A stretch of DNA of 51,084 nucleotides, taken from an uncultured Bacillota bacterium (GTDB taxonomy: Bacteria; Bacillota_I; Bacilli_A; RF39; UBA660). Below the pieces are notes generated by a model. It worked only from the letters and a program-made list of their open reading frames with translations. It had not been told where the DNA came from and did not search any database. Positions 35,625 through 44,931 of this stretch are shown here, piece by piece. Position 1 is the stretch's first letter, and each line of letters starts with the position of its first letter. The DNA is taken from the NCBI GenBank assembly GCA_946630315.1, contig CAMOYT010000005.1, positions 1-51,084 of the forward strand, given 5' to 3'. The translations under genes were made by a program, and so were the position numbers.

Positions 35625-35633
35625 ATTATAACA
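35625..35633 (-). promoter_or_regulatory. Extended -10 promoter of the 177-residue gene
   Basis: TGTTATAAT, 21 bases before the ATG at 35603. Confidence 0.6.
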
Positions 35634-35649
35634 TATTTTGTTTTTTTAA

Positions 35650-35973
35650 TCAAACAAGGTAACTATCAGTAGATTGTTCTAATACTATTACACTTTCTTG
35701 ATTAAATAAATCTTTTAATAATTTAGCTATTTCTAAAGCTTGTTTTTTATTAATATAGACAAAGGTAATACTTAGACTTTTTTCCATGATATATTTACCA
35801 TTTTCATGGATATATCCACCATCCATAGTATGAATAGAATAACCTACTTTATTACTTTTACAAACACTTGTTACTATTTCTATAAACTTTTCTGTAGGTA
35901 ACATTTGTTCATATGTATCTTTATCTTTTAAACCTATTATTATTTCATATTTTGATTGTTTTAGTTTTTTCAT
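35650..35973 (-). CDS. Uncharacterised small protein, DUF3574-like pattern
   Basis: 107 residues. The strand-helix-strand order YEIIIGLKD ... GYSIHTMDGGYIHENGKY ... EKSLSITFVYI resembles DUF3574-type proteins, but the match is weak. No signal peptide. AGGAGG-like site (TTGGAGG) seven bases upstream, directly after the hairpin at 35985-36016. Confidence 0.5.
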   Translation of the reverse strand: MKKLKQSKYEIIIGLKDKDTYEQMLPTEKFIEIVTSVCKSNKVGYSIHTMDGGYIHENGKYIMEKSLSITFVYINKKQALEIAKLLKDLFNQESVIVLEQSTDSYLV

Positions 35974-35984
35974 AATACCTCCAA

Positions 35985-36016
35985 TTAAAAGGAATTAATT
36001 ATCTATTAATTCCTTT
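35985..36016 (-). terminator. Hairpin after the 69-residue gene (possible weak terminator)
   Basis: Perfect 12-bp arms AAAGGAATTAAT / ATTAATTCCTTT, but only TTTTAATT follows on the minus strand, so it may let part of transcription pass into the 107-residue gene. Confidence 0.6.
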
Positions 36017-36208
36017 TTCTTTTTTTGCATAATCTTTATAAGTTAAATGACTTAGTACTTTTAACTTTTCATTATCTATTATTTCTTCTTTATCATTTAA
36101 AGGAGTATCTTCTTCTAATAGTTTAATCATATCTCTTATTACTTCATTTGTTGTTTCTTCTTTAACAATCTTAATACTTTTATTAAGTGTTTCTATTTGA
36201 TTATCCAT
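35999..36208 (-). CDS. Small acidic protein coupled to the giant repeat protein
   Basis: 69 residues, rich in Glu, Lys and Ile, mostly helical (TLNKSIKIVKEETTNEVIRDM). The ATG overlaps the stop of the 2234-residue gene by one base (TAATG) with GGAAGGAG upstream, so its translation is coupled to that gene. No family recognised. Possible partner or modulator of the giant protein. Confidence 0.6.
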   Translation of the reverse strand: MDNQIETLNKSIKIVKEETTNEVIRDMIKLLEEDTPLNDKEEIIDNEKLKVLSHLTYKDYAKKEKGINR

Positions 36209-39200
36209 TATAGAACATCTCCTTCCTTTACTTCATCTTTTCTGATTCTATTGATATATTCTTTCATAATAGCAATTCCAAGTTCTTTTCTTTTTACTAT
36301 TTTATCTAGTAGTTTTTCTGAGTTTGCATTATCTAGACTTTCTACATATGGCCTAAATATTTCTTTATATTCCTCATCAGAAATTTCTTCTACTATTTTA
36401 ATCTTTTCATCAAAAATAGTAAAGTCTAAATCTATTTCTCCTCTTTGATATCTTTCAAATAATAACTTATAAATAGGTGTTCTTCCATTACCATTTGGTA
36501 CATAACTAAAGTCTGGTTCAAGACTTCCTTCTTCATCTAAGAATCTAAAACTTTGTTCTTTATCTACTCCTCTAATATTATCATTACTATCGATTATGAA
36601 GTTACCAGGGAAACAATCAAAGTTACATAATAAGAAATCAACTATATATTCTTGAAGTAATTGTCTCTTATATTTAGGATCTAGTTCTCCACCCATAGTT
36701 GCCCATCTGTCTAGAAGATTTTGATCACTACTTAGTTCTATTTTTTCTTGCTTAGATACACGTAGTTTTTTATCTCCTACAACTTCTACTTCTACTGCTG
36801 TATCAGGACTTATTATTTTCTGAAGAATAGAAGCTGCTTTTTGAATTTCTGCTCTAAATCCTTGATTTCTAAGATTTTGTTTATCAACAGCTGGTTTTAA
36901 TAAATATGTTTTATCTTCAGTATGTTCTTTATACATAATACCTGATTCACCCATATTTGCTTCTTCAATATCAATTATGTCTTCATCAGTTAGTTTCTTC
37001 TCAATAGCAATAGTTTGAATTAATAATTCTATTTTTCTTAGATGATGTTTATCATCATTTTCTATTACTCTATTTACTAAAGTTCTTAATCTTACTAATT
37101 GAGATAACATCTCTTTATAATTTATTTTTTGAGATTTATAACTATCTCTTATGCATTCTATACAATAGTCTATTTGAGATTGCAATGAAATACCTCTTTG
37201 ACCATTATATATTACATTAAAGATATCATCTATTGTAGATTGTTCTTTTAATCTTTTTTTTGCTTCTTCATATCTTTTTCTAGTTATTTCTTCATATTTT
37301 CTCATATCCATTCTAATAATTGGAATATTAAAATATGTTGCGACTCTTACTTGAGCTTCAGTTGGATGTGGTCCATTACAAAGAATTGCTTTTGGCATTA
37401 CTCCTTTTCTAAAACCTGCTACTTCATTATAACTACTATGATGATTTACAGCAGTTGATTGATTTAGACTATCTATGTCCATGTAGCAATTACTACTTGC
37501 TGTTGGCTCAAGTTTATGACCACCATGTTCAACATATAAGTCTCTACCATACATGAATAGCATAAAGTCATCTGGTAATTCATCAAAAATTAGAATAATT
37601 CCTGATGTATCTGTAGAATTTAACATCCAAAAACCTTTATCTGATATTGAAGATGTAGATAGAGTTGATGCTCCATCCAGTTTTGTCCATAAAGATGGAT
37701 CTTTCATTAACATTTCATATAAACTATTCATTTTAGCATCATAATGATAGATTCTATGTACTAAGAAATGGAATGGTTCTTCATTCATATCTATTAATTC
37801 ATATTCTACTTCTTTTAAGTTTCCATCATTATCAGTAATTGTAGCAACTTCTCTTGTTCTTTTACTTTCTAGTTTATCTACTTTACTAAGTCTTATATTA
37901 AATTCAGTATTATATATTCTTCTAACTTTTAATGTAATATCATTTACTATGTCTGAATAATCAAATATATTATTTTCTTTATCAAGGTTAGCTTGAATTA
38001 ATCTATGTAATTCTTCTACATTATCTGTTTCTATTATTTCTTTCATTAATAAAATTACTTTTAATTCAGCTTTATTAAATCTTAAATCATTGGCTTTTTC
38101 TGAATCTAGATTTTTTTCTATTTCTTTTATTATGTGATATATTTGAGCAAAATTATCTAATCTATGAGTTGTAAAGAATGTTTTTAATGATTCTATAGAA
38201 GGATGACCAAATGTATGGGCTAAAAAGTCTTTTAATTCAGAAACATCAGTACTTACTAACATATCTTTAGCATATTTATCTACTACTTCATCATAATGAG
38301 TTAATTCTTCTCTAGTAGAAATATGATATAAGTTTCTATTAGTAATTACTTTGGTTAGATTAATTACTTCTTCACTTGTTAATTCTTTATCAATAATATT
38401 TTCTATTAAATCTTTATATTTACTAAAGTATCTAAAAGCAAAATGTATTTGTTTATCATCATTTGGAAAAATATGATATTTCTTTATTAATTCTAAATAA
38501 GATAATACTAATTCTTGTTTTCCTTCTTGGATTAATTGTATTAATTCAGTATTAGCTCCTGAATTATATTTCATTAAGTTTACTGTATTTTCTGTTCCTA
38601 TAGAAGGATAAATATATTTTACTAGTTCATATGAAAATACTGGATTTTGTTTTATTGTATTTACTTTTCCATAGGCATCTAATAAATTATTAGCATTTTC
38701 TCTTTCCTTTAATTGTTCTTCTGTTAAGTCTTTATCATCTATTATAGAATATAAATTAAAATACTTTTTATATACTAAATTAGGATCTTCTTCTAATAAT
38801 TTTATTATTATATTTGTTATTTTTTCTGTAAGAACAATTTCATCTGTGTGAGTTGCTACTATATCTAATAATCTTATTAATAGATCTTTATTATTTAAAT
38901 CTATTGAGTCTAATTCTATTATTTTTTTAATTACTTCTATATCTAGGCTTTCTAGATTTATAGCTGATAAGTCTGGAATATTTGATAATAGTTCTTTAGT
39001 AATAATAGATGGGTCTGCATATATAATAGCATTTGGATAAGTCTTAATAGCTATTTCTAAAGCTTTTATGCTAGTACTTAAGAATGGAAGTGATTGGTAT
39101 GCTCTTCCATCTTTAGTTATAGCTTCTATACAAATATCTTCATACTTTTCAGTATCTGGACTTATACTAGAAATATTAGATGGCCCTAGTAGAGCATATA

Positions 39201-42200
39201 ATCTTGCTACTTCATAATCTAGTTTTAATTCATTAGATATTTTATAGAATACATAACTATCATATTCTAATATTTTTAATACTATTTCTTTAGAATCTAA
39301 TACTTCATTTATGTAATTATGAAGTGAATAATATTTTTTAGGATCTTCTAAGATTAGTTTTTTAGTAATACTAATTATTTCTTCATCTTTATCTTCTTGA
39401 TCTAGATATTTTACAAATAATAATGGTTCTTTTATATAATTAGCTTTAGCATAACTTTTTATAAAACTATCTTTATTATGTTTTTGTAACCAATCAAAGC
39501 ATTCTTCTTTATAATCACTTGTTTCTAAATATTCAGTAATCTTTTTTAATTGTTCTTCTTCTGGTAATTTATCTAATTCTTTTAAATTTAGAATAAATAA
39601 TATTTTATCTTTATCTTGTTGTCCATTTACTTGATAAAAGTCATCTTCAGTATACCCATATCTTTCAAATAATTCTATTAAATTAGTATAAGAAATAGTT
39701 GAATTATAAGTTGGTAAGATTGCGACAAAAGATGCTTTTGATTCACTATATACTTTATCAAATATAGGTAATAATATATCTTTTTTAGATTCATAAGTAT
39801 TATTAGTTAATGCTACTAATATTTTTTCAATATTATCAATGTTCCATATATCTATAGGTATTTCTTTATCATTATTTAAAGCATATCTAATTATATAAGA
39901 AGAACTGTCTTGATTTAATATATAACCATTATTAAAAGCTATTTCTATTACGTTTGTATCTGGATATGATAATAAGTCTATTACTTTGGGATATTTCTCT
40001 GCTGCTACTTGAAGAGTTTTACTATCTAAATCATATGTATTTATATATTCTATGATTTCTGGATTAGCAATAATTAATCTTGTTTTATCTTCAGGAGATA
40101 ATCCTCGATAAAATTTAGATACTATATATGGACTTTTTATTACTAATTGTTCTAATAATTCTATATCTTCTTTATATTCAACTGGTAATAATTCTATAAT
40201 ATCTGGTTCTTCTAATATTTTTTCTACTATGAAGTCTTTATCATCTTTATAGTCTTCTAAACAATAAATAATATATCTAGGATTAGTTTTTAAATGTTCT
40301 TTTAATATTTCATGTTCATCTTCTGCAAAATTAATATTTGTAATTGCTTTTGATAAGAAAGAACTTCTTTCAATATTTGTTGGAGATGGAATATATCCAC
40401 CTACTATAGCTTTTTTTAATAATTTTTCATTACCTGAATAATCATAGTATTTAACAAATTGATAATGTCCTTTAGATACCATACCATCTATTACACTTCT
40501 TTTGGTATTATCAAACATATATACTTTAGATTGTAATAATGACTCTACTTGTTCTGGATCTAAATTATCAATTATTAAACTTATTATTTTATGGTCTTTA
40601 AGAGCTTCTTCAATATTAATTAATTCAATAATATCCATTTCTTCTTTAGATATATTTAATAATAAGTCTTTTACATCTATAGAACATAGTTTAGCTATTT
40701 TTATTATTTTTTCTTTAGGTATAGAAGACTTATATAAATGTAGTAATAAATTATTACCTCTAGATATTTTTTCATCTAAAGATGATACTTTTTCGGCAAT
40801 TATATCAATATTATCCTCATTAATTATTTGTAATACTACTTCGCCATCTAGAATAGGATGCTCTAAGAAATCTTCTAATGAATAATTATTATCTTTTAAT
40901 ATTTGTAAATCATTTTCATCTATATGTATATGTCTACTATTCAAAGTAGCTATTTCATATCTTTTATGCTTTATATATGTAGTAAATAGAGCTTTTTCTA
41001 CATTATATGAATAATCACTAAGCTCTTTTGGATCTGGTAGTTTTCCAGATACTAATTCATAGTATAAATCTGTTATTTCTACTAATTCAGATGAATCATA
41101 GAAATATGTGGTAGCATATTTTAAAGCATCTGTATGTCCTTCTTTTAAGTATTTTAATAGAACTTCTTTAGACATAACAGATGGATAATAACTTTGATAT
41201 TTATCTATTATGCTTTTTAATTCTTCATATGACATATTTACACGTGCTGCTAAAGTAACATTTTCTTGTGAAATATCTGATATTAATCTTTCTCTTACTT
41301 CTTCTATTGTTGGTAAAATATGTTTATCTTTTAAATGTTCTATTTCTTGTAATTCTTTTGGTAAAGAGTAATATTCTTCATCACTTATTTCATCTAATCC
41401 AAGTGCTTTAGTAATTGATTTTAGATTGTAATTATTAACATGACTTAATACATCATAATGCCCTTCTTTGATTAGTTTTAGGGCAGTTGATCTTTGTATT
41501 TCAACATCACTTTTAATAGATAATAGATTTATGAAATCTTCATAAGTAATTTGTTCTACATCTTCTTCTTTTAAATTACACATAAAGAATAAAGCTCTTT
41601 TATCACCTAATGCATAATATGTTTTTAATAGTTCTTCACTATATCCATTAAATAATATATAATCTTCTAATTTGAAACCTAATTCTATTATTCTTTCAGC
41701 TACTTCTTTAGAAATAGTTTCATTAGGTAGTCTTTTTGGTTCTTCTTTATTACCTAATAAATAGCTAATGATATTAGATTCTATTATTCTACTAGGATTA
41801 GTCTTTTGACATTCATAAACAAAGTTAAATTCTTCTAAATTAGTATAAATATTTTCTAAGTTTTTTATATATGTATATTTTCCTTGAGATACTAAATATT
41901 TATTATAAGATAGAGATTTAGATAATGGACCTGGTGAAAATCTATCACCTGTATATTTAGATAAATCTACTTCTTTTGATACTAATAGTTCTATTATTTC
42001 ATCAGTTATTGCTTTAGGAGAAGTATATGATAATACATCATAATCACCTTTATTTATGAAATATTTTAATAATGGCATACTGTCTCTATAAGTACCTTCT
42101 ACTCTAATATAATCTTCAATACTAAAATCTGTTATTTTAGATACTATTTCTTCATCTGGATTATCGATAAATACTATGGCTTTTGAGCCATATTTTTCTA

Positions 42201-42912
42201 TTAATTTAAGAGCAAAAGACTTATCTTTAATAACAGATATTTTGCTACCATCACTAAATCTTAATATTATTTTATCTATTATTTCATCTATATTAGATAT
42301 ATCTTCTTCTATTAATGAAGATAGTAATTTTTTTATATGTTGCTCTGAATGGAATGATGAATTATATTTTTTAAGTATAGCAGTATTTCCTTTTTTTAAT
42401 TCTTCTACAACAAGAAAAGTACATTTTTCTATTTCATTAGCTAATAGATATTTAACTAAAGTAGAATCAGTACTTGACTCAACTATAGACTTAGTAATTG
42501 ATTCAGGAACCATATATCCTTCAGCACTAATTATTTCTTTATCTGTATAACCTAGACTTAATAAAATATCTATATCTTCTTTAGTATCTATAATTATATA
42601 ATTTAAAAAATCATCTATTTTATCATGACATTTTTTTATAAGTTCATAAAAGAATGATTTAGGAAATAAGAATGAGATAGTTAGAATAGTATTTACTAAA
42701 TCTTCTTCTGAAGTTATTGTATTAGAATTAATATAATCTAATATTTCAGGATTATCTAAGTATGGTTTAATAAATGAAAAGTATTTATCAAACAATCCAT
42801 TTTTTCTAGCTTCTTCTACAAATTCTTCAAAGCTATCTAATCCATCAAAATCTTCATAATCTTTATAAAAATCTTTTACTTGTTTAACTAATTTTAATAC
42901 TATATCTTGCAT
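36208..42912 (-). CDS. 2234-residue repeat protein with a C-terminal kinase-like domain
   Basis: No signal peptide or clear membrane helix, so probably cytoplasmic. Residues 1 to about 1650 are a long array of helical repeats with recurring motifs such as KGDYDVLSY, EGHYDVLSH, EGHTDALKYA, KGHYQFVKYY and EDICIEAITKDG, which resemble degenerate ankyrin or DUF4116 repeats. Around 1750-1850 there is a separate domain with LSTSSISDKGFW, YGRDLYVEHGGHK and SYNEVAGFRKG. Residues about 1985-2180 look like a PI4K/HipA-related kinase: TYLLKPAV (candidate ATP Lys), VDFLLCNFDCFPGNFIID (catalytic loop with Asp and Asn) and GVDKEQSFRF (metal-binding Asp). Starts at ATG with AGGTGATAAT. Function unknown; a phosphotransferase controlled by large repeat surfaces is the working guess. 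Confidence 0.7.
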   Translation of the reverse strand: MQDIVLKLVKQVKDFYKDYEDFDGLDSFEEFVEEARKNGLFDKYFSFIKPYLDNPEILDYINSNTITSEEDLVNTILTISFLFPKSFFYELIKKCHDKIDDFLNYIIIDTKEDIDILLSLGYTDKEIISAEGYMVPESITKSIVESSTDSTLVKYLLANEIEKCTFLVVEELKKGNTAILKKYNSSFHSEQHIKKLLSSLIEEDISNIDEIIDKIILRFSDGSKISVIKDKSFALKLIEKYGSKAIVFIDNPDEEIVSKITDFSIEDYIRVEGTYRDSMPLLKYFINKGDYDVLSYTSPKAITDEIIELLVSKEVDLSKYTGDRFSPGPLSKSLSYNKYLVSQGKYTYIKNLENIYTNLEEFNFVYECQKTNPSRIIESNIISYLLGNKEEPKRLPNETISKEVAERIIELGFKLEDYILFNGYSEELLKTYYALGDKRALFFMCNLKEEDVEQITYEDFINLLSIKSDVEIQRSTALKLIKEGHYDVLSHVNNYNLKSITKALGLDEISDEEYYSLPKELQEIEHLKDKHILPTIEEVRERLISDISQENVTLAARVNMSYEELKSIIDKYQSYYPSVMSKEVLLKYLKEGHTDALKYATTYFYDSSELVEITDLYYELVSGKLPDPKELSDYSYNVEKALFTTYIKHKRYEIATLNSRHIHIDENDLQILKDNNYSLEDFLEHPILDGEVVLQIINEDNIDIIAEKVSSLDEKISRGNNLLLHLYKSSIPKEKIIKIAKLCSIDVKDLLLNISKEEMDIIELINIEEALKDHKIISLIIDNLDPEQVESLLQSKVYMFDNTKRSVIDGMVSKGHYQFVKYYDYSGNEKLLKKAIVGGYIPSPTNIERSSFLSKAITNINFAEDEHEILKEHLKTNPRYIIYCLEDYKDDKDFIVEKILEEPDIIELLPVEYKEDIELLEQLVIKSPYIVSKFYRGLSPEDKTRLIIANPEIIEYINTYDLDSKTLQVAAEKYPKVIDLLSYPDTNVIEIAFNNGYILNQDSSSYIIRYALNNDKEIPIDIWNIDNIEKILVALTNNTYESKKDILLPIFDKVYSESKASFVAILPTYNSTISYTNLIELFERYGYTEDDFYQVNGQQDKDKILFILNLKELDKLPEEEQLKKITEYLETSDYKEECFDWLQKHNKDSFIKSYAKANYIKEPLLFVKYLDQEDKDEEIISITKKLILEDPKKYYSLHNYINEVLDSKEIVLKILEYDSYVFYKISNELKLDYEVARLYALLGPSNISSISPDTEKYEDICIEAITKDGRAYQSLPFLSTSIKALEIAIKTYPNAIIYADPSIITKELLSNIPDLSAINLESLDIEVIKKIIELDSIDLNNKDLLIRLLDIVATHTDEIVLTEKITNIIIKLLEEDPNLVYKKYFNLYSIIDDKDLTEEQLKERENANNLLDAYGKVNTIKQNPVFSYELVKYIYPSIGTENTVNLMKYNSGANTELIQLIQEGKQELVLSYLELIKKYHIFPNDDKQIHFAFRYFSKYKDLIENIIDKELTSEEVINLTKVITNRNLYHISTREELTHYDEVVDKYAKDMLVSTDVSELKDFLAHTFGHPSIESLKTFFTTHRLDNFAQIYHIIKEIEKNLDSEKANDLRFNKAELKVILLMKEIIETDNVEELHRLIQANLDKENNIFDYSDIVNDITLKVRRIYNTEFNIRLSKVDKLESKRTREVATITDNDGNLKEVEYELIDMNEEPFHFLVHRIYHYDAKMNSLYEMLMKDPSLWTKLDGASTLSTSSISDKGFWMLNSTDTSGIILIFDELPDDFMLFMYGRDLYVEHGGHKLEPTASSNCYMDIDSLNQSTAVNHHSSYNEVAGFRKGVMPKAILCNGPHPTEAQVRVATYFNIPIIRMDMRKYEEITRKRYEEAKKRLKEQSTIDDIFNVIYNGQRGISLQSQIDYCIECIRDSYKSQKINYKEMLSQLVRLRTLVNRVIENDDKHHLRKIELLIQTIAIEKKLTDEDIIDIEEANMGESGIMYKEHTEDKTYLLKPAVDKQNLRNQGFRAEIQKAASILQKIISPDTAVEVEVVGDKKLRVSKQEKIELSSDQNLLDRWATMGGELDPKYKRQLLQEYIVDFLLCNFDCFPGNFIIDSNDNIRGVDKEQSFRFLDEEGSLEPDFSYVPNGNGRTPIYKLLFERYQRGEIDLDFTIFDEKIKIVEEISDEEYKEIFRPYVESLDNANSEKLLDKIVKRKELGIAIMKEYINRIRKDEVKEGDVL

Positions 42913-43011
42913 ATTATCACCTATTATTATTTTATCATAAAAGATGGAACTCTACACTCTATTTTTAGTTATTTATTAAGTTAATAATTATAGCTATTAT
43001 TTTATTTTTAA

Positions 43012-43045
43012 TCAAAAAAAAAGAAATATTGTATTTTATTTCTCT
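43012..43045 (-). terminator. Terminator after the HExxH gene
   Basis: AGAAATA / TATTTCT hairpin followed by nine T on the minus strand, at the stop of the gene at 43036. Confidence 0.75.
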
Positions 43046-43449
43046 TTTATATATTTTTTTAATATTTTATTATTACTTTTACTTATCTTTTCTTTATATG
43101 CCTCTAAATATTCAGGATCATTATCTTTTAAATAATAAAATTCATACATTACTGGAAGTAGTTCATCATAATCACTTTCTTTATACTCTTTATTTAAATC
43201 TCTATATAACAATAATAAATGTACATATTCATGTATATTAATAGATACAGTAAGATCATCTTTTATTTTAGGTACACATAGTTTTATATCTTTAATAATA
43301 TTATTATCATCTACTATAGGAAATACTCCATAAAAGTGCGTAGCTTCTTCACTATGATCTAAATATACAGTTTTAGGTTTAATATATTCAAATACTTCTT
43401 CATTATATATTTCAGTATCCTTTAAAAACTTTATAAATTTATTTCTCAT
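43036..43449 (-). CDS. Small HExxH metallopeptidase-like protein
   Basis: 137 residues, charged. SINIHEYVHLLLLYRDL contains a canonical HExxH zinc motif; the Glu in ELLPVMYEFYYL about 20 residues later is a candidate third ligand, as in gluzincins. No signal peptide or membrane segment. The domain is shorter than most metallopeptidases, so it may be a minimal enzyme or an inactive metal-binding protein. Stand-alone gene with AAGGAAGTG upstream, lying between the giant gene and the exopolysaccharide operon. Substrate unknown. Confidence 0.65.
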   Translation of the reverse strand: MRNKFIKFLKDTEIYNEEVFEYIKPKTVYLDHSEEATHFYGVFPIVDDNNIIKDIKLCVPKIKDDLTVSINIHEYVHLLLLYRDLNKEYKESDYDELLPVMYEFYYLKDNDPEYLEAYKEKISKSNNKILKKYIKEK

Positions 43450-43501
43450 AATAACACTTCCTTAATTGTTTATTATTATAATTATTAAATACTAATTTAG
43501 T

Positions 43502-43535
43502 CAAATAAAAAAAAGTAGAATTACTACTTATTTTT
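43502..43535 (-). terminator. Terminator of the exopolysaccharide operon
   Basis: AAGTAG / CTACTT hairpin followed by eight T on the minus strand. It lies about 100 bases beyond the flippase stop but directly overlaps the stop of the small frame 43528-43626. Confidence 0.75.
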
Positions 43536-43626
43536 CGATACTCTTTTCTTTGCTATTGCTATTATTTGTTAAAACTATAGATATTATCATTGTTAATATT
43601 GAGATACATTTTGAAACATTGAGCAT
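43528..43626 (-). CDS. Possible 32-residue membrane peptide at the end of the exopolysaccharide operon
   Basis: A short frame starts six bases after the flippase stop: MLNVSKCISILTMIISIVL, then a polar tail rich in Asn, Ser, Lys and Glu. The hydrophobic stretch could span the membrane once. Its TAA stop overlaps the operon terminator, the same arrangement seen at most gene ends in this window, which argues that it is a real gene. The ribosome site is weak (AAAG), so translation would depend on coupling to the flippase. No homologue recognised. Confidence 0.4.
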   Translation of the reverse strand: MLNVSKCISILTMIISIVLTNNSNSKEKSIEK

Positions 43627-43632
43627 ATTACT

Positions 43633-44931
43633 TTAATTAGAAAAAATATTCTTTTTAATACCCTTTAGTAAAATTGCATTAATGATAAGTTTAACATTTG
43701 GTCTTAATTTTTCAATTAATAATGGAAAAATAAAGATAGTACCTATTTGAGTTATTAAACTTGCTAAAGCAGCACCTTCTGCCCCAAGAATTGGAATCAT
43801 ATAATAATTTAATATTATATTGCATATTGCACAAGGTATATAAATATATTTTAAACAATTCTGTAATTTTTCACATACTATCCATGGATCTCTGGCAACA
43901 CCTAAATATGAAAAAGCAGTATACCAGGTAAGAATTCTAAGTACTCCAATTGAGGCAAGATATTTTTCTCCATATAATATACTAATTATTAAATTTGAAA
44001 ATAAAGTAATGAATAATGAGACAAGTATAGATATATAAAAAACAATGGCATATAATTGCTTATTTCTTTTTTCATATTCTTTCTTATTTTTATTGTGAGA
44101 TTTCATAATAACTGGAGTTAAAGATGTAATAATAGCAGAAAGTAGTATACCACTTAAACTAGAAATTGTTACAGCAATGGTATAATACCCAACTTCAGTG
44201 TCACTAGCCATTTGTTTAAGCATAAATCTGTCAGTTGAATTATATAGAGCTACCATCATTCCACTTATTATAAAATGATAACTCTTATTTAATAAGTTTT
44301 TTGCTTGTGACGTAGAAAAGCTTAATCTAGGTCCTCCTTTTTTTCTATAAATGATATAAAGTGAGATTGCAACTGCTATAAACTCTATACTATTCGATAA
44401 AGCAAACCATTTTACACTCATCCCAGTAACTAATAGTACTATTTTATATAAAGCCATTATTAAATATGCAATAGTTGTTGATATTTCAACATATTTTGAT
44501 TGAAGCTTAGATTGAAACCAATACTTAAAAGTTTCAAAAATATTGAATAATATGGATATGCTATATAAAGAAATGACGAATGTTGTTAAAAAATCTCCTT
44601 TATCAACTAATAAAGATATACCTATAATTGTTATCAGTGACATGAAGCTGGAGATCAATTTTAATATCAATGTTGTCCCTATTATTTCTCCTTCTTTTTT
44701 TGGATTATCGATAAATTCTTTTACTATAATTGAATTAATTCCTAATGAACATATTGATGTAAAGAATGTTGTATATGCCGCCGCATAACCAATTAATCCA
44801 TAATTAGATGGACCAAGATATCTTGCTGATATTACACCAACAATAAAATTAATTAACATATAAAAAATTCTACCAGCTAATATCCAACTTATATTAGACA
44901 ATACTTTATTGTTTTTTATTTTTTTTAACAT
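43633..44931 (-). CDS. Polysaccharide flippase (Wzx-like, MOP superfamily)
   Basis: 432 residues from the ATG at 44931, chosen because AGAGGTG lies six bases upstream; a GTG three codons earlier belongs to that site. About 12 hydrophobic helices fill the protein, with ISARYLGPSNYGLIGYA near the N-terminus, typical of Wzx/MurJ-related exporters. It moves undecaprenyl-linked repeat units across the membrane. The start overlaps the upstream glycosyltransferase by 26 bases. Its partner polymerase is at 47366. Confidence 0.93.
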   Translation of the reverse strand: MLKKIKNNKVLSNISWILAGRIFYMLINFIVGVISARYLGPSNYGLIGYAAAYTTFFTSICSLGINSIIVKEFIDNPKKEGEIIGTTLILKLISSFMSLITIIGISLLVDKGDFLTTFVISLYSISILFNIFETFKYWFQSKLQSKYVEISTTIAYLIMALYKIVLLVTGMSVKWFALSNSIEFIAVAISLYIIYRKKGGPRLSFSTSQAKNLLNKSYHFIISGMMVALYNSTDRFMLKQMASDTEVGYYTIAVTISSLSGILLSAIITSLTPVIMKSHNKNKKEYEKRNKQLYAIVFYISILVSLFITLFSNLIISILYGEKYLASIGVLRILTWYTAFSYLGVARDPWIVCEKLQNCLKYIYIPCAICNIILNYYMIPILGAEGAALASLITQIGTIFIFPLLIEKLRPNVKLIINAILLKGIKKNIFSN

